From NCBI GenBank assembly GCA_973895155.1, contig OZ316894.1, forward strand, positions 5,518,001-5,582,000: DNA of 64,000 nt, given 5' to 3'. Position 1 is the first letter of the stretch. Each line of letters begins with the position of its first letter. Positions 48,976 to 60,720 of this stretch are shown here, piece by piece. The position numbers and the translations under genes were made by a program. The notes beneath the pieces were generated by a model, which had not been told where the DNA came from, ran no database searches, and worked only from the letters and a program-made list of their open reading frames with translations. The DNA comes from Marsupella aquatica (Eukaryota; Marchantiophyta).

Positions 48976-51114
48976 CTCAATTCACGCGTATCCTCTCGAT
49001 CTCACTTTCCAGACACTACGTCCCCTATCGACTGCCACTACTGACAATTTAATTTAAGTCCCGTCAAGGTATTGAACTTCGTAGAGTAGACCCACAAGCG
49101 ACTAGGAGACCCACTACCTAGCTCTCCTCGCGCGGGCCACCCTCGGGCGCCCATGTGTGTGGAAAAAAAACCTTGGCGCAAGCAAAGGAGCGGGTGTGGG
49201 TCTTCTTCTCTACGACGTTCATATTAGCAATGAAAATATTCCACAGCAATGATCTTCATAAGTGATGAACCAACCAGACTGCTCGGCAAATGATGGACGA
49301 ACACATTTTGTGAGACTTACACCTGATCAGTCCCCCTAGCCACTGCCCGTACGTGGCTGTCCCATAGGAAACAGGAACAGAGACTGAAAATAGTCCGTTG
49401 CCACCAAATGTGTATGATGACCACTAATAGCAGACTCAAAGTGCTAAATCACGCCAATGACGGGCGCATTCTATTTTATTTTATTCAGTCCTGGGTTAGA
49501 CTCCACCAATGTCTTGAACTTGAACGAGTCGATACTTTCCACCATTCCAGAATTATATACATGCGGCAAGGAGACCTACTCCTCCTCGCGCGCCACACCC
49601 TCGGGCCCCCCGTCAGGGGCTCTACTGGGGGCTCGCGAGTGAAGATGTGCGTGGACAAAAAGTATTGGTGAAAGCGAAGGGGCGAGATTTGATCTTCAAA
49701 ACCAAGGAACCAAACAGGCTGCTCGGCACATGATGGGGTGAACGCATACCCGATAAGTCCCCCTAGCGACAGCTGTGATTCTTCATTTCATGCAGCTCAA
49801 TCATGCAAATACAGAGCAAATAAGATTTGATTAATTCAATCCTTGTTTCTTCAGCAATGTCCGGAACCTCGGTGAAGGGACATTAAGGCCCATGTATATT
49901 TTTAGTAGTCAGCTAGGAGGGTGCCCATTTGAGATTGTAAATTAATTTTCTTGTCGATCTTCAACTTTCATGTCATTTGTTTCGTCAGTTTTCCAATCGA
50001 TAGTCATCAGAATACACGAACCGTACCATGGAAAACTGTCTGATTTCGTGCGAACGATTCTTGCTGTTCATTCTTCACGGGTTCTTTGAAAACGACAGAA
50101 CTTTCCTTTGGCTATTATCTCTCTCGTACTCGGGAGGGTAGAGGAGATGGAATGGCATGGCTTGCGTAACGTTGGATTTCGAATCCTACCACAGCATTGG
50201 TCGACGTCACCTCTGCTGTCTGAAGTATCTCGTCTGCAACTCCACTAGACGATGCTACGATGCTTGTCTGGTGACGAGAAAGTAGAGACTATGACGCACT
50301 TTGTGTCGATCTAAATGTAGCTACCACTACAATGTGAGGAAGTTGACACCACCTCGTTAGTGAGGAAATATCACCTATGAATTTATGTAGCTTGCATGAC
50401 GCTGCTCTAAAAACCTGAACTCTATTTAACACCTCCCCGCGGGTCGAACACCTCTTAAGGAAGGCAAATTGTGGTGAGTAAATTTAATGGGTAGCTTCGA
50501 TAATTGCTCTCTGAGATCATGCGTGATCTCTCAGCCGTCTTCCGATCTCTCTACCCACCGAAGTATCTCCTTCCTGTTGGTCGTATGGCATATATACATC
50601 ATTACGGTGGACTTTGATCTCTTCGTAAATCGCACTTAGACACGACTCTCGGGTACTGGAAGTGTGGTTTCTATTATCTGAATTCCTTGTCTCGAGCAAA
50701 GTAGTCGAGTCTGAATGTGGGAGGGTCTAGTGCTTTTGGCCTATATTTCATGTTTCTGCCCAATCATGCTCTTGAAAACATTCATGACGATTAAAAAATT
50801 GTGCATATCCAAGGTCAAAAGAGAAACTCCGAGGTAAGTTTGGATTGCAAGTCAGGACTATGGTGGCGTGGTGATCCTTCTCTAAGCCCCCAATTGTAGT
50901 CAAGTATCTTGCATGCAGCTAGCACCGTCAACATGCACCATGTCGATATGGATTTCAACCCAGAAACTTATGTGGGCTGATCTGCTATGCAAAATAGAGG
51001 GGACAATTCTCAGCTCATATAAAATATGTACATAAACGATGGCTGCCAGTTCCAGCCTCCCTACCACTTGTGAATGAAGCTATTCTACAAGTACAAGAGA
51101 GATTTCTCAAGTGG
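48976..51114. other. Upstream region of ABCG copy 2
   Basis: No gene is seen. The first few hundred bases should contain the ABCG copy 2 promoter, though no core element could be assigned. It holds a diverged direct repeat (about 49100-49345 and 49565-49765, sharing gctgctcggca(a/c)atgatgg and agtccccctagc). 50350-50540 matches 3290-3460 of copy 1 inverted. The sequence ctgagagatca(c/t)gc is common to both. Confidence 0.55.
49100..49765. repeat. Diverged direct repeat, ~200-240 bp units
   Basis: The unit at 49100-49345 and the unit at 49565-49765 share a ggagacc..ct..ct start, ctcctcgcgcg, accctcggg, a gtg.gtggac/a block, ggctgctcggca and agtccccctagc. Confidence 0.7.
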
Positions 51115-51265
51115 GACCTTGGTTTAAAACTTCAAACTAAGTCACGAAGGTGTTGACCACCCGAACTATAAAACTCCTTGCGCTGGCGATAGGACTCGAT
51201 GGCCAGTGAACGCATTTTTTCTCGCATCACAGCATGGGCATTCCGTAGTTTCCTTTATCTTTCAC
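51115..51265 (-). pseudogene. Broken last exon of the CCDC137-like gene
   Basis: The reverse complement matches exon 5 (2008-2160): it has the same tgcag acceptor, the gcgagaaaaaatgcgttca block, gagtcctatcgccagcgcaa and gttcgggtggtcaaca, then the same 3' flank. A one-base deletion early in the exon leads to a TGA after about 12 codons. Exons 1-4 are absent because the homology stops about 60 bp upstream of the exon. It is therefore a non-functional edge fragment of the inverted duplication. Confidence 0.8.
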
Positions 51266-51329
51266 CTGCACTCAGATATAACAGCAACAGACCGTCATTT
51301 GTGTGTGAAGTGAAAGGACGCCAAGGAGA

Positions 51330-52831
51330 TTGAGCAAGAACTTCGGATTGCCTGGGACGATTGTTTATGGATTACGGTCATTTACAAAGTTCGTAGCATC
51401 AAGTTATGTGTGGATCGTCAATAACACAAAGAAAGTGAGAATCGAAAACAAAGTAGCTGGTAACCGATCTGTAGGAGGAGAGAACTTACAGGACATCGGC
51501 CACGGTCCAGAATTCGATCGAGTACACCATGTCCACAATTGAACTACACAATTCACTTATGAGGCAAAACATCTGACCAGAGCCGCTGCCAGTGTCCCAC
51601 AACTTCCTTAACTTCATTAGTTCGAACGGAGTAGTCTGATGGCAAAATTAATGATTGACTTACCTAGAGTAGTGAATCAACGTTATGCTACTCTATTGCA
51701 TGGCAGAAACGGACATAATACACAGACCAAAACATCCATTTTGACCTTTGCAATTGGGAGAGATATGGTTGATGAACCTCTAAACTGGAAGTCTCTCAGA
51801 GCCCTTGGGAGAGATATAGTTCATGAACGTCTAAATTGGAGAGTATTACTTGATGCATCCCATCATGAGATTTTGGGTACATTGATTTGAGTTATATTAA
51901 CAGACTGGTCACTCATGGGGTCCAACAACTAACACTTCGTTTAGGGGGTAGATCCATCAGTATAATTATCTCTTTTGTAAAGTGATTTTTGTCTCAGTCT
52001 TTGTATTTTAGAGTGCATTAATTTCACATAATGCCTCACTCCTTTTTGAGGGGGGGATTATGGGAAGGACCAAAAATCTAGTATATTCTAAAAGAGAGAA
52101 GATAGTTCAATACAACAAAATAAAGATTGTCGAACATTTGGAGATTGTATCCACATTCTAATATATGAGTATAAGTGGCCATTCAGCAAAATACTTGATG
52201 GGCCCCGTCTAGTTAAAGATATCCCTGACCAGCCCCTCACTTTTCAAATATACTTAGTGGGGCCCCTTGTCCCTACGACCCTAAGTTCTCATGACCATGT
52301 CATTATTTTTCATTTGTTTTAATCTACTTCTCTAATATGCAATGCAAAAAGTTCTTTTGTATGCTTACAAAATTCAGAAATGGAGGGAACAAACCTGAGT
52401 GAACTGTTGGATTGTTTTAAATATTTTTGTGTGCTCCTGGATTGATTGACCAGGTATGTCAAATGATATGTTTATTTTAATATATATCACAGAGCCCAAG
52501 GGAAAAAAATGCCAAACCTCGAGACAAGATCCCAAAGGCAAAGCAACCCAAAGAAGGGGAGCAAAATATGGGAAAAGGCCCCAAGAAAAACAAGCTAAAG
52601 GTTCCCAAATTCTAATAGTAAAAGACAGAATATATGAGATGACACTTATTTGACTTCGTATATGAGGTTGATACTTATGTGACATCACCCTCAGATGTGT
52701 CTTTTTCTTCAAGTATGAAATCACACACGTTGGAAGGAGAATCTTTTGGGGTATGAAATTATTTGGATTTTTGCATAGAGTATGAGACTCTAAGGAAAAT
52801 GGGTTAATTTTGCTTCACTCGCTAGCTTTTC
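51330..52831. other. Intergenic region left of the LINE
   Basis: No gene is supported. Plus-strand frames at 51330-51542 and 51639-51890 have no recognisable content. The second contains a local repeat (ttgggagagatat(g/a)gttgatgaac) that may be decayed element sequence. A gggggg-rich AT-rich stretch around 52030-52080 resembles the region just upstream of a retroelement 3' end, but this is not certain. Confidence 0.4.
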
Positions 52832-52848
52832 TTTTCTTCTCTATACTT
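52832..52848. other. Target-site duplication of the LINE (left copy)
   Basis: A 17-bp perfect match, ttttcttctctatactt, to 55815-55831. The A-rich tail of the element (T-rich on the plus strand) abuts it. Confidence 0.88.
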
Positions 52849-55814
52849 TTTTATTTTATTTTTAAATTTTAACTTTTATTCCGCGTGAACCGCACGGATG
52901 GGGGAACCAGGAAGGCCAAAAGGCGGCAGGCCATCCAGGGCGGAATGAAAAACAAAGCAATGCCGCAACAACAACAGAGCAGTATACTAGCCTAGGGATT
53001 CCCATCTGAGTAACAGAGCAACATAGCTCAGGTTCAGACCAGATACTTCACAGATTGGGATCCAACAGTGCTTAGATTATCCTAGTACAATCCCTTTTAC
53101 TATGATGAAACCTCTGTCCAACAGTATACTATCAAGCATAGAACAATTCCTAGTTAACCATCTCATATGCTACATCTCCAAAAAGAACACAAGTCAGTGA
53201 GTGACAGTGCAACGTACACCACTCCGGAGAATCCTATTCTGTTCCATAGTCAAGATCGAGATAGCTTGAGTAAGTCGTCTGTGCTTCTTGCCGTGGACTG
53301 AGGATACAACTACTGCGTTCAGGTGATCAAGGGTCTCAGAGAAGATCAACAGTTGATCGAACACCCTCAACTTGGACCAGTCAAAGGTCTGAGAGTTCCG
53401 CGCAAGCCATAAGCTCCATAGTGATTGATACAATAGGAAAAGACACAATGTAGTCAGAGGTTCCTTCCTTGTAGTGGAGTGAAGCATACCAATGATAGAC
53501 AAAGGGCCTAGGTCTAAAGCACCAAGCAGCCAGCATCTGATCACCCTCCAACAGCAGAGCGCATGTCTCCAATAAAGGAAAATGTGGGGGATAGTTTCCA
53601 TCCACACAAAGAGTACAAGTTCCATCTGATTTAGACATCCTCAATGCCCTGGAACCTGAGAAAAGCCATTGTGCCAGTATCCTCCATACAAAAGTTTTTG
53701 CCTTAGTAGAGAAATCAGCCGTCCACACCACTGTCCAAACTCTACACTAGGCAGCCTTAGTCAGGGTTTCATTCCAGATCCGGTTGAGCCGGCAGAAATC
53801 AGAGCCCTTGGGGCGGAGCATTTCATACACCCGACTGTTAGATAGCTTAAAACAATGGGGCACAATGGCCTTATCTAACCATCTCCATTGCCTAGCCATT
53901 GAGTCAAATGCACGTCCCCGGAAAACAGATTGGTGAATTTCCCAGATAAAAGCAAGTGTCCCTTGCTTCGCCTCCCAGGAAAATCCCCTGAACCGTAAGA
54001 TGAGATCAGTCAAAGGTTTCCACTCTCCGTCTGCTTGAGACCATAGATCCGCAACAGTGCGGGATCCCAGACGGCCACAGATCTTAACTATCTCAAGTAT
54101 GTTAGACTCAGGGAGATCATAGAAGCCAATCATACTACGTAGCAGGTCCTCCATACCCCAGTGACCAGGGATAGCAAAAACTCCCGGAGCAAAAATAAGG
54201 TTGGCTTGCACAAGTTCCCAAGCAGTCCACAGTTGACCAGTGTAAATAAATTTCCCAAAAGAACGTGGGGTGCTGAGTAGCATCTTGTCCGACATCGAGT
54301 ACCTATTCCTGCGGATCGTCTTGTAGTTCCTCCATTTTATTAGAGTAAGATTCTCAGCATACAGAGAAGCCCATTCAGATGACGGGTGGTCAAGAGCATT
54401 TGTGAACCACGTACTTGCTTAGAAGAACATCCGAATGGCTTCGGAACTCTTTCAGATCCAGGCCCCCTTCCAACTTGGGGCGAGTAAGCTTCTCCCATGC
54501 CACCAGCGGAACACGTATGCCCCCCAGCACATTAGTGCCCCATAGAAAGATTCTGCTTAGAGCAATCAGTTTCTTGGTCAAAACCTTCGGTGACCGCAGG
54601 AACATCATGTGGTATACCGGAATGGCCTGGAGGACATGTTTCACCAGGAGCAATCTGCCAGTAAAGGATAAGAAACGTGTAGACCATGAAGAGAGCCTGG
54701 CCCCAATACGATCAAGACAGAAACAATGGAGTTGACTCTCAGATAATCCAATCCCGAAGGGTGCACCTACGTACTTTTGCACCATGTCGGGTTCACTGAT
54801 AAAACACCCTGTGTCCTTCAACCAATCTGGGATCACATCAACAGAAAAAGGAATAACAATAGATTTCTTCAAATTGAGCTTAGCTCCCGTTGCCAACTCA
54901 TAGCACTAGATTGCATCTTGGGCTTGATTGAAAGCTACTTCCGTAGCAGGGATAAAAAGTCCTAAATCATCCGCAAAAAGTCGAAAGTAGATATTCAGAA
55001 ACTGAGAGACCTGGATGCCTTGGAGCCTGCCAGCATTGATTTCAGCACTGAAAAAATCCATCAACGATTGTGTCAAAATGGCAAAGAGAAGGGGGGACAA
55101 GGGGCAGCCCTGTCGCACACCCCAAAGCATACGGACATCAGCAGTCCAGAGCCCATTGACGAGGACCTTAGAGCTTGCATTACTGAGGAGCAATTTAACT
55201 AGGATAAAATGTGGGCCAAGTCCCAGAAGGTGCATCGTTTCCCAGATGTAGGAGTGGTCTACTCGATCAAAAGCTTTTTCAAAATCTAGTTTAAGAAAGA
55301 GAGCAGGAGTTCCTGTGTAGCTAAGCCAGTCGTTCATTAACCAAGTGAGGCAAATGTTTTCTAAGATATGTTGACCTGGGATAAATCCTGTTTGCTGAGG
55401 ATTGATTATCTTAGGGAGAAGCACCTTCAGTCTCACAGCCATCACTTTAGCCAAGATTTTGTACATGGTGACCGTCAGCATAGTTAAAGGACGCCAATCG
55501 CTCAGTTTCCTCTTGTCAGTCTTCTTGGGGATAAATCGAATCACCCCATCTTTGATGCAGTGTGCCAGTTCTCCAGTCCACCAAAACTCACCGACCATGC
55601 TGTGAATATCAACCTTCATGAATTCCCAGCAGCTCTTGAAAACCTCAGCTGTCAACCCGTCCACACCTGGGGCTTTGTCAACGGGCAGCAGCATCAATGT
55701 TTCATGTAATTCCTGTATGGATGGAAGTTCTGCAAGTTTCCGGGTCTCAAATGCAGAATGGGCAAAATGAGTGTGGCTGCTCAGCCTCCTGCGGGCAGCC
55801 ATACTCTTGCTCAA
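52849..55814 (-). mobile_element. 5'-truncated LINE-type retrotransposon
   Basis: About 2.97 kb between 17-bp duplications (52832-52848 and 55815-55831). The minus-strand 3' end is A-rich, and the 5' end falls inside ORF2, so the endonuclease region is missing. Such truncation is typical of target-primed reverse transcription. The coding remains contain a reverse transcriptase and a zf-RVT-like C-terminal region with stops and frameshifts. The copy cannot move by itself. Confidence 0.9.
53194..55814 (-). pseudogene. LINE ORF2 remnant: reverse transcriptase and zf-RVT region
   Basis: The first open block (55814-54906) has classic non-LTR reverse-transcriptase motifs in order: DKAPGVDGLTAEVF, IPKKTDKRKLSDWRP, QTGFIPGQH, LKLDFEKAFDRVDHSY, GVRQGCPLSPLLFA and the catalytic FADD box. 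A single in-frame TAG at 54906-54908 interrupts it, and the frame continues with GAKLNLKKS and the thumb region to 54390. Further fragments lie at 54295-53747, 53731-53381 (WRIL...C..C..., a zf-RVT pattern) and 53625-53194 in different frames. Codon structure is good, so the insertion is fairly young, but it is not functional. Confidence 0.9.
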
Positions 55815-55831
55815 TTTTCTTCTCTATACTT
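55815..55831. other. Target-site duplication of the LINE (right copy)
   Basis: Matches 52832-52848 over all 17 bases. Confidence 0.88.
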
Positions 55832-57550
55832 AATTGTTCATTTTCTGGTTTATTTAATGGTGGCAAGGTAAGAAAGAGGGGGGGGGGGGGGGGGGGCGGG
55901 GGGGGGGGAGGGGAGAATGGAGTGGCCAAGGAGTGAAGAAATAGGAATACGAGGGAGCAAAAAATTTCCCTCCTAATAGTATTGCACCTTGACCCGCAAA
56001 GTCTCCCTCTCACCCTTCCACATCATTCTTTGCTCTCCCCAACAACATAGCTTTCACCACAACACCTTTTTCCAAAATAAAATAAATGCAAAAATAAAGG
56101 CAACTGATTTTACATTTTTGGATCAATGTCCCAAATTTTGTCATTCTATCTAAACCTCCAACATTCTTTAAAATAAAGTTTTTGTTGGGGTACAATCTCC
56201 AACTGAATCCCCTTCTCACTCGGGTGATGTTTATATAGAATGTATGAGGGCCGGGGTTACAAGATTTCTAACTAGGATTAGGTGTAACCCTGGTAACTTA
56301 ACTAAGGTATTATAACAGTTTTCAAAAGAATGCATCTTTAATGAAGGCCACTAAGATCAAGCTCCCAACACTGTTTTTCCACAAGATTTGTCATGATTGA
56401 CATGCCCCAGGTTCATCTCTATTAGTCTGACTTGTGCCCTAATCCTTTCCCCTGTTGGGAGCCCAGCTCTTTGCCCCCATTTGCATATTTTGTCCCCACT
56501 TTTGATCCATCTTTGTATCATCAACAATAAAGATTTCTTGCCCAACTCTTGCCCATGTACTCTCACCACCCATTTGAGCCTTATTCAACAATATTGTTAA
56601 TTTGTGCTGACTTGAATTACATTATTTGATTACATAATTTAATGTGCTATTTTGAACAAGATCTGCACATGGACAACACTTCTCATATGAAACTCGCAAG
56701 GAAGAATTATGGCAAATCCAATATTCTCAGTTTGATCCATCTAAAAACCCCAACCTTTAATCAGCAGTTCTTTAATTTACCTATGCTTGGCATGCATGTA
56801 GGGCTCGGCAACAACATGGCCGCAAGAATGGCATAGCCGAAACACCCTCATGACCGGAGTCAATGACTGCATCGCCGTAAAGACAACCCCGATGACAACA
56901 TGGTCCCAACAACATTTGGGATGTCTTAACAACTTTCTTGCATTGCTTGCATTTTGTTGCATTGTCTACATTTATTTGGCTTACTTGCATTTTTTTTGAA
57001 TTTTTTGCCTCGCCTCAACATGTTCACCTTACCCCAACATCTTTGCCTCAATGCATCATACATCTACACTTGCCTCAACATTTTTGCTTTCTCTCATCTT
57101 GACATCTTTGCCTCGTCTAAACATCTTTTTCTTATCTCAAAATGTTTTTATCTCCTCCACATCTTTTGCTCACCTCAACATTTTTTCTTTCCAATTTTTT
57201 TCTCATCTCAACATTGTTTTCTCTCCGATAGCTTTCATCACCTCAACATGATCTTTTCTCTCCTGACATCTTTTATAACCTCAACATTTTTTCTCACCTT
57301 GACATCTTTTGCGTTGACATATTTTCTCACCTCAAAATCTTTTTCTCATCTCAACATCTTTTTCCTCCTCACAACTTTTGCTCACCTAGTGACAGACATC
57401 TTTTCTCTCCTTAACATGTCTTATCACCTTGACATCTTTAAATTTTCTCACCTTGACATCTTTTTTCTCCTTGACATTTTTTATCACCTTGAAATCTCCT
57501 TTCTCCTTGAATTCTCATCTCTCCTCAACACCTTTTATCATCTCAACATC
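55832..57550. other. Non-coding region with a poly-G run and pyrimidine-rich minisatellite
   Basis: A G run of about 40 nt with few interruptions lies at 55878-55911. No gene is supported between 56000 and 56950. From about 57000 to the border of element C the plus strand consists of short imperfect units such as cacctcaacatcttttctc. Confidence 0.6.
57000..57550. repeat. ~18-21 bp pyrimidine-rich minisatellite
   Basis: Roughly 25 imperfect units of (t/c)(c/t)acctcaacatctttt with variants cttgacatctttt. The composition keeps the plus strand open for 210 codons (56954-57586), giving a Leu/Phe/Ser/His repeat that is not a real protein. Element C starts exactly at the right edge (acatc|TGTGAC). 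Confidence 0.85.
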
Positions 57551-58640
57551 TGTGACGGGGTCCCTGTCCCCAAAGACCAACCTTAATTGGTTAGAGAGTG
57601 TCTTTCATTGAAATAAGCCACATGTAGATAACCTATTTCCAACTTAATTTTTATTTTCATAACTAAGTTAATGAGAGGATTCTGTGTGTTCACAGTGTGC
57701 ACTAGAGGGTCGGCGCACTTGGAGTCGGGGAGTAACTCAATTTTTCTTTATGGTCCCTTGGGTCACTTTGGGGTTGGCCATGCTGGGAAGATAGAGTTAG
57801 TTTTCTTTATGGAGTACCCCAACTTAGTTTTTTTAATCCCAGAAGTTTGAATCTTGAGTGTGGGAGGAGCTTTTTGGGGGGTTTAAAACCCCATTTGTAA
57901 AGAGCGAGGTCTGGTGGGGGGGGGGGGGGGGGGTGGGCATAAGGGGCAGCCATGGGGCCGCCACATGGAATCCCGGAAGGGAGTTCATAAGGAGGCCTGG
58001 GTGGAGCCCCGTCAGGGGTAAGCGAGCCAGAGGGAGGCCCGAGAGGAAAGAGCCTCGTAAGGGCCCCGGCAGCCCAACAAAGCGAGCTGGAGGACGGGGT
58101 GAGCCCCGCATAGGGCGGCGAGCCGGCGCCAGGGCGAAGGGGCAGCAAGGGGGTGGGGAATTCAATCCCCCATTCTTGGGGACGCCTCGGGAGCCGGAGG
58201 CATGCCCATAGGGCCCCGGGCCATTCCAGGGGAGGCATTAAAGCCTGGGAGGCAGGTGGCCCCTGGGCCCTCTGTCTTAACTAATACATGGACCAAGGAC
58301 GTGCGAACGCTCGAAGGGTAATTTTTATTCATTTTGAACTATAATTATTACCAATAATAAGGGAACTTTTAATAGTAAAATGGAAATAACAAGGGGTAAA
58401 CAGGAAAAGGGCTCGATCGCAGGGGGGTCCATTTCTTTTACACGGTGTGAGGGCCCAGAGCAGGTGGCAAGCCGGGGATTAAAATCCCCCAAACCTGGGA
58501 GTGCAGGTACGAGGGAGGAGGCCTGGGGAGTAAATCCCTCGATCCCAGGGAGTCTTGGGATTCAGGACGAAAGACAAGATCAAGGCTCATAATGAGCCTC
58601 TTGTACCGTTTTAGCCGCCCGCTGCCTGACTGTTTTTCGG

Positions 58641-58665
58641 TGTCACACTTTTTCTAAGTGTGACA
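58641..58665. other. Perfect 10-bp inverted repeat with TGTCACA/TGTGACA ends
   Basis: tgtcacactt at 58641-58650 pairs with aagtgtgaca at 58656-58665 around tttct. The arms carry the same TGTSACA words as the ends of elements A and B, so this could be a terminus-like site or a scar of an excised relative. It would also fold as a hairpin. Confidence 0.7.
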
Positions 58666-58721
58666 AGAGTGTGAATGATCCCCACTTTTGGGTGGGGTGA
58701 ATGACAAAAGCTTCTATTGTC

Positions 58722-58797
58722 AGTGACCAGATTCGAACCTGGGACCTGCTGCATCCCAAAGCAGCTCCTCTACCAACTAGCCTTGAGGCAGTTGGTG
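58722..58797 (-). tRNA. tRNA-Pro(UGG)-like sequence, probably a tRNA-derived relic
   Basis: On the minus strand a D-arm like segment (ggctagttggtagaggagc), an anticodon arm with GCTGC/GCAGC around tttgggat, a variable ggtccc and a T-arm ggttcgaatctgg follow in tRNA order. The UGG anticodon would be proline. The anticodon loop has one base too many and the acceptor stem does not pair, so it is unlikely to be a working tRNA. A SINE head or a captured tRNA is more likely. Confidence 0.5.
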
Positions 58798-60720
58798 TCC
58801 ACATTGATTCGCTCTTGGTATTTAACTAGATATTAATGTTAGAAATACTGGGCAGCGGGCCGTCACGTACGGGGTTAATAAAGGCTAATCGCATTGATTA
58901 GCCTCAATCTTGCCTTTTGTTCTTAATGTCTTGGGGGGGCAATTAGAAGCTCCAGGGACCAGGGGAGCAAGTCAGGAGGGGCCGGCCATAAAAGGGCGCC
59001 CATAGGGCTGCGAGCCGGAGGGAGGCAAGCCAGTGGCAGAAGGAGAAGTTGGGGGGGCCATTAATGCTCCCCATTACCGTGGGGCTCCTCGCACCTGGCC
59101 GAGAGAGACCTCCAAGGAGCAGGTACAAAGGGGAGGAACAAGAATTAAGCCCCGGCTCCTGGGAGGCAGGTTAGTAGGGCAGTTACAAAAAGAGAGGAGG
59201 AGCGAGTGAAGGGGAAGGGGGGAGCATTAATCCCCTGATCCTGGGGAAGCAGGTAGAGGCCATTAGAGGAAGCCGCGAGCGGGAGCGATTATAATTAAGG
59301 CCGGGAGGGTTTTGGGTTTGAAACACATTCTTTCCTTCCCATTTTGGAAAGCATTTTTTTCCTCTCCCCACTGCCAAAAGCTCCCTTCCTCCTCCCACAT
59401 TTCCAAAAGCATTTTCTTTTTCTCCCTCACATTTTTGAAAGCGCTCCCTTGAGGGACCTTAAGTGTTCATTGTGGTTGGGGTCCTTGTGACGACATCATT
59501 TGGGTGCTCTTGATGGAGAAGTGGAGGCAACCCGAGATTCATTACGGAGGCTGTTCGGGCCAGGGAAAACGGGAATTGACGGCCTGGTTGTGGGCATTCA
59601 ATCGTGTCACGGGGATTTTTTGGGCCAAGGATTGCATTGGGCTACGGGTGATAGGAGAAATTGCTGTGAACTGAATGTGAATGAGATTGTTGTTGGAGAA
59701 GCGGGAGTTTAGTGCAGCCTGTATCCGTAGATACAAGGCCGCTTACCAGGACTACGTTGCATCACGGATTGCTGATCGAAGAGAGAAAAGAGAGACTAGC
59801 AGCAATGAGTACCGGACCGGCACCCGTAACGCATCCGTTGCGAGGAAGGTTTTTTGTAGAGTGTACCCCAGGAATTTTGCCAAGGTGATGGAGCAAGGAG
59901 ATATTCCAGGCCACCAGTCTCATGGATTTCATGAGGGTGGAGATCAGAATTCCCCCGGGTAGGAGTTGGGACATTCAGGCGGGCATTCAGGCAAGAATGG
60001 AGTACGTTGCGGATGGAGGGGATACACTTTCAATGCACACGATGTTTGATCCCAACACCAAACTAGCCCAATTACTGTTTCTCGATAACCAAGACTTCTC
60101 ATTTCAGCCGGTGGATCCACCAGGGGTACTCACATTGGAGAAGCTTGCGGAGGTGGTGAAGGATCCTACCTCTGTTACCAACATTCCCTTCTCATCCTTT
60201 ACGGAACCAGGGTACAAGGGATTTGTGGCCAAGATACACCAATGGGTGCTTTGCCGTGGCCAATCCGAAGTGGTAAGTGGGGATCAGTTGGCTATTGCCA
60301 ATGACATCAGAAAACCTCCAAAACATGCCTACGGATGGTGGTACTTTGGATTAAAGAAAGTGTTGGCCCTGGATCCCAAGAGTGTGAAACCCGGGGGAAG
60401 TATCCATTTGATGGGATCCTTTCCCTTGGCTAGAGCAGAGGGACTCAGCCTCCCACCAAAAGGAGAAACCATGCCACCATTCACCACGGAGATCCGTAAG
60501 ATAATCACTACCATCTTGGGAGACTTGACTAGGGAGCCATATATCATCTGAGGCCGCAACAAAGCAAATTATGGAGGAGGACCCCGAGGAGGATGGCACG
60601 ATGGAATGGCTGGAGTCACTTGTGGGGAATCCGAAGGAGCCACTTGATTACAATTTTCCGGGCATATACTTGGCTGAGTTACAAGATTTCCGTGAGGGAG
60701 TGCAAGAGGGGCTAAAGCTA

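Larger units (their letters stand above)
43225..51325 (-). repeat. Inverted segmental duplication, copy 2
   Basis: This is the reverse-complement partner of 1935-10985. It carries the complete ABCG copy 2 and only the last exon and 3' flank of the CCDC137-like gene. It is about 1 kb shorter than copy 1 despite its own tandem expansion, mainly because introns 2 and 6 and the upstream spacer are shorter. Junctions near 43225 and 51325 are approximate. Confidence 0.8.
57930..59250. repeat. GC-rich low-complexity leader of element C
   Basis: Imperfect blocks such as ggaggc..gggg.gc.ttaa.c and gagccggaggga recur, including a 17-nt G run at 57917-57933. This resembles the leader of element A read on its minus strand. 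Open frames here come from composition. Confidence 0.55.

Noticed and set aside
55878-55911. Poly-G run as a G-quadruplex regulator
   Set aside because: Long homopolymers here (also 22120-22136 and 57917-57933) may be sequencing artefacts, and no gene is adjacent.
56954-57586. 210-codon frame as a membrane protein
   Set aside because: It is a translation of the pyrimidine-rich minisatellite and runs across the border into element C.
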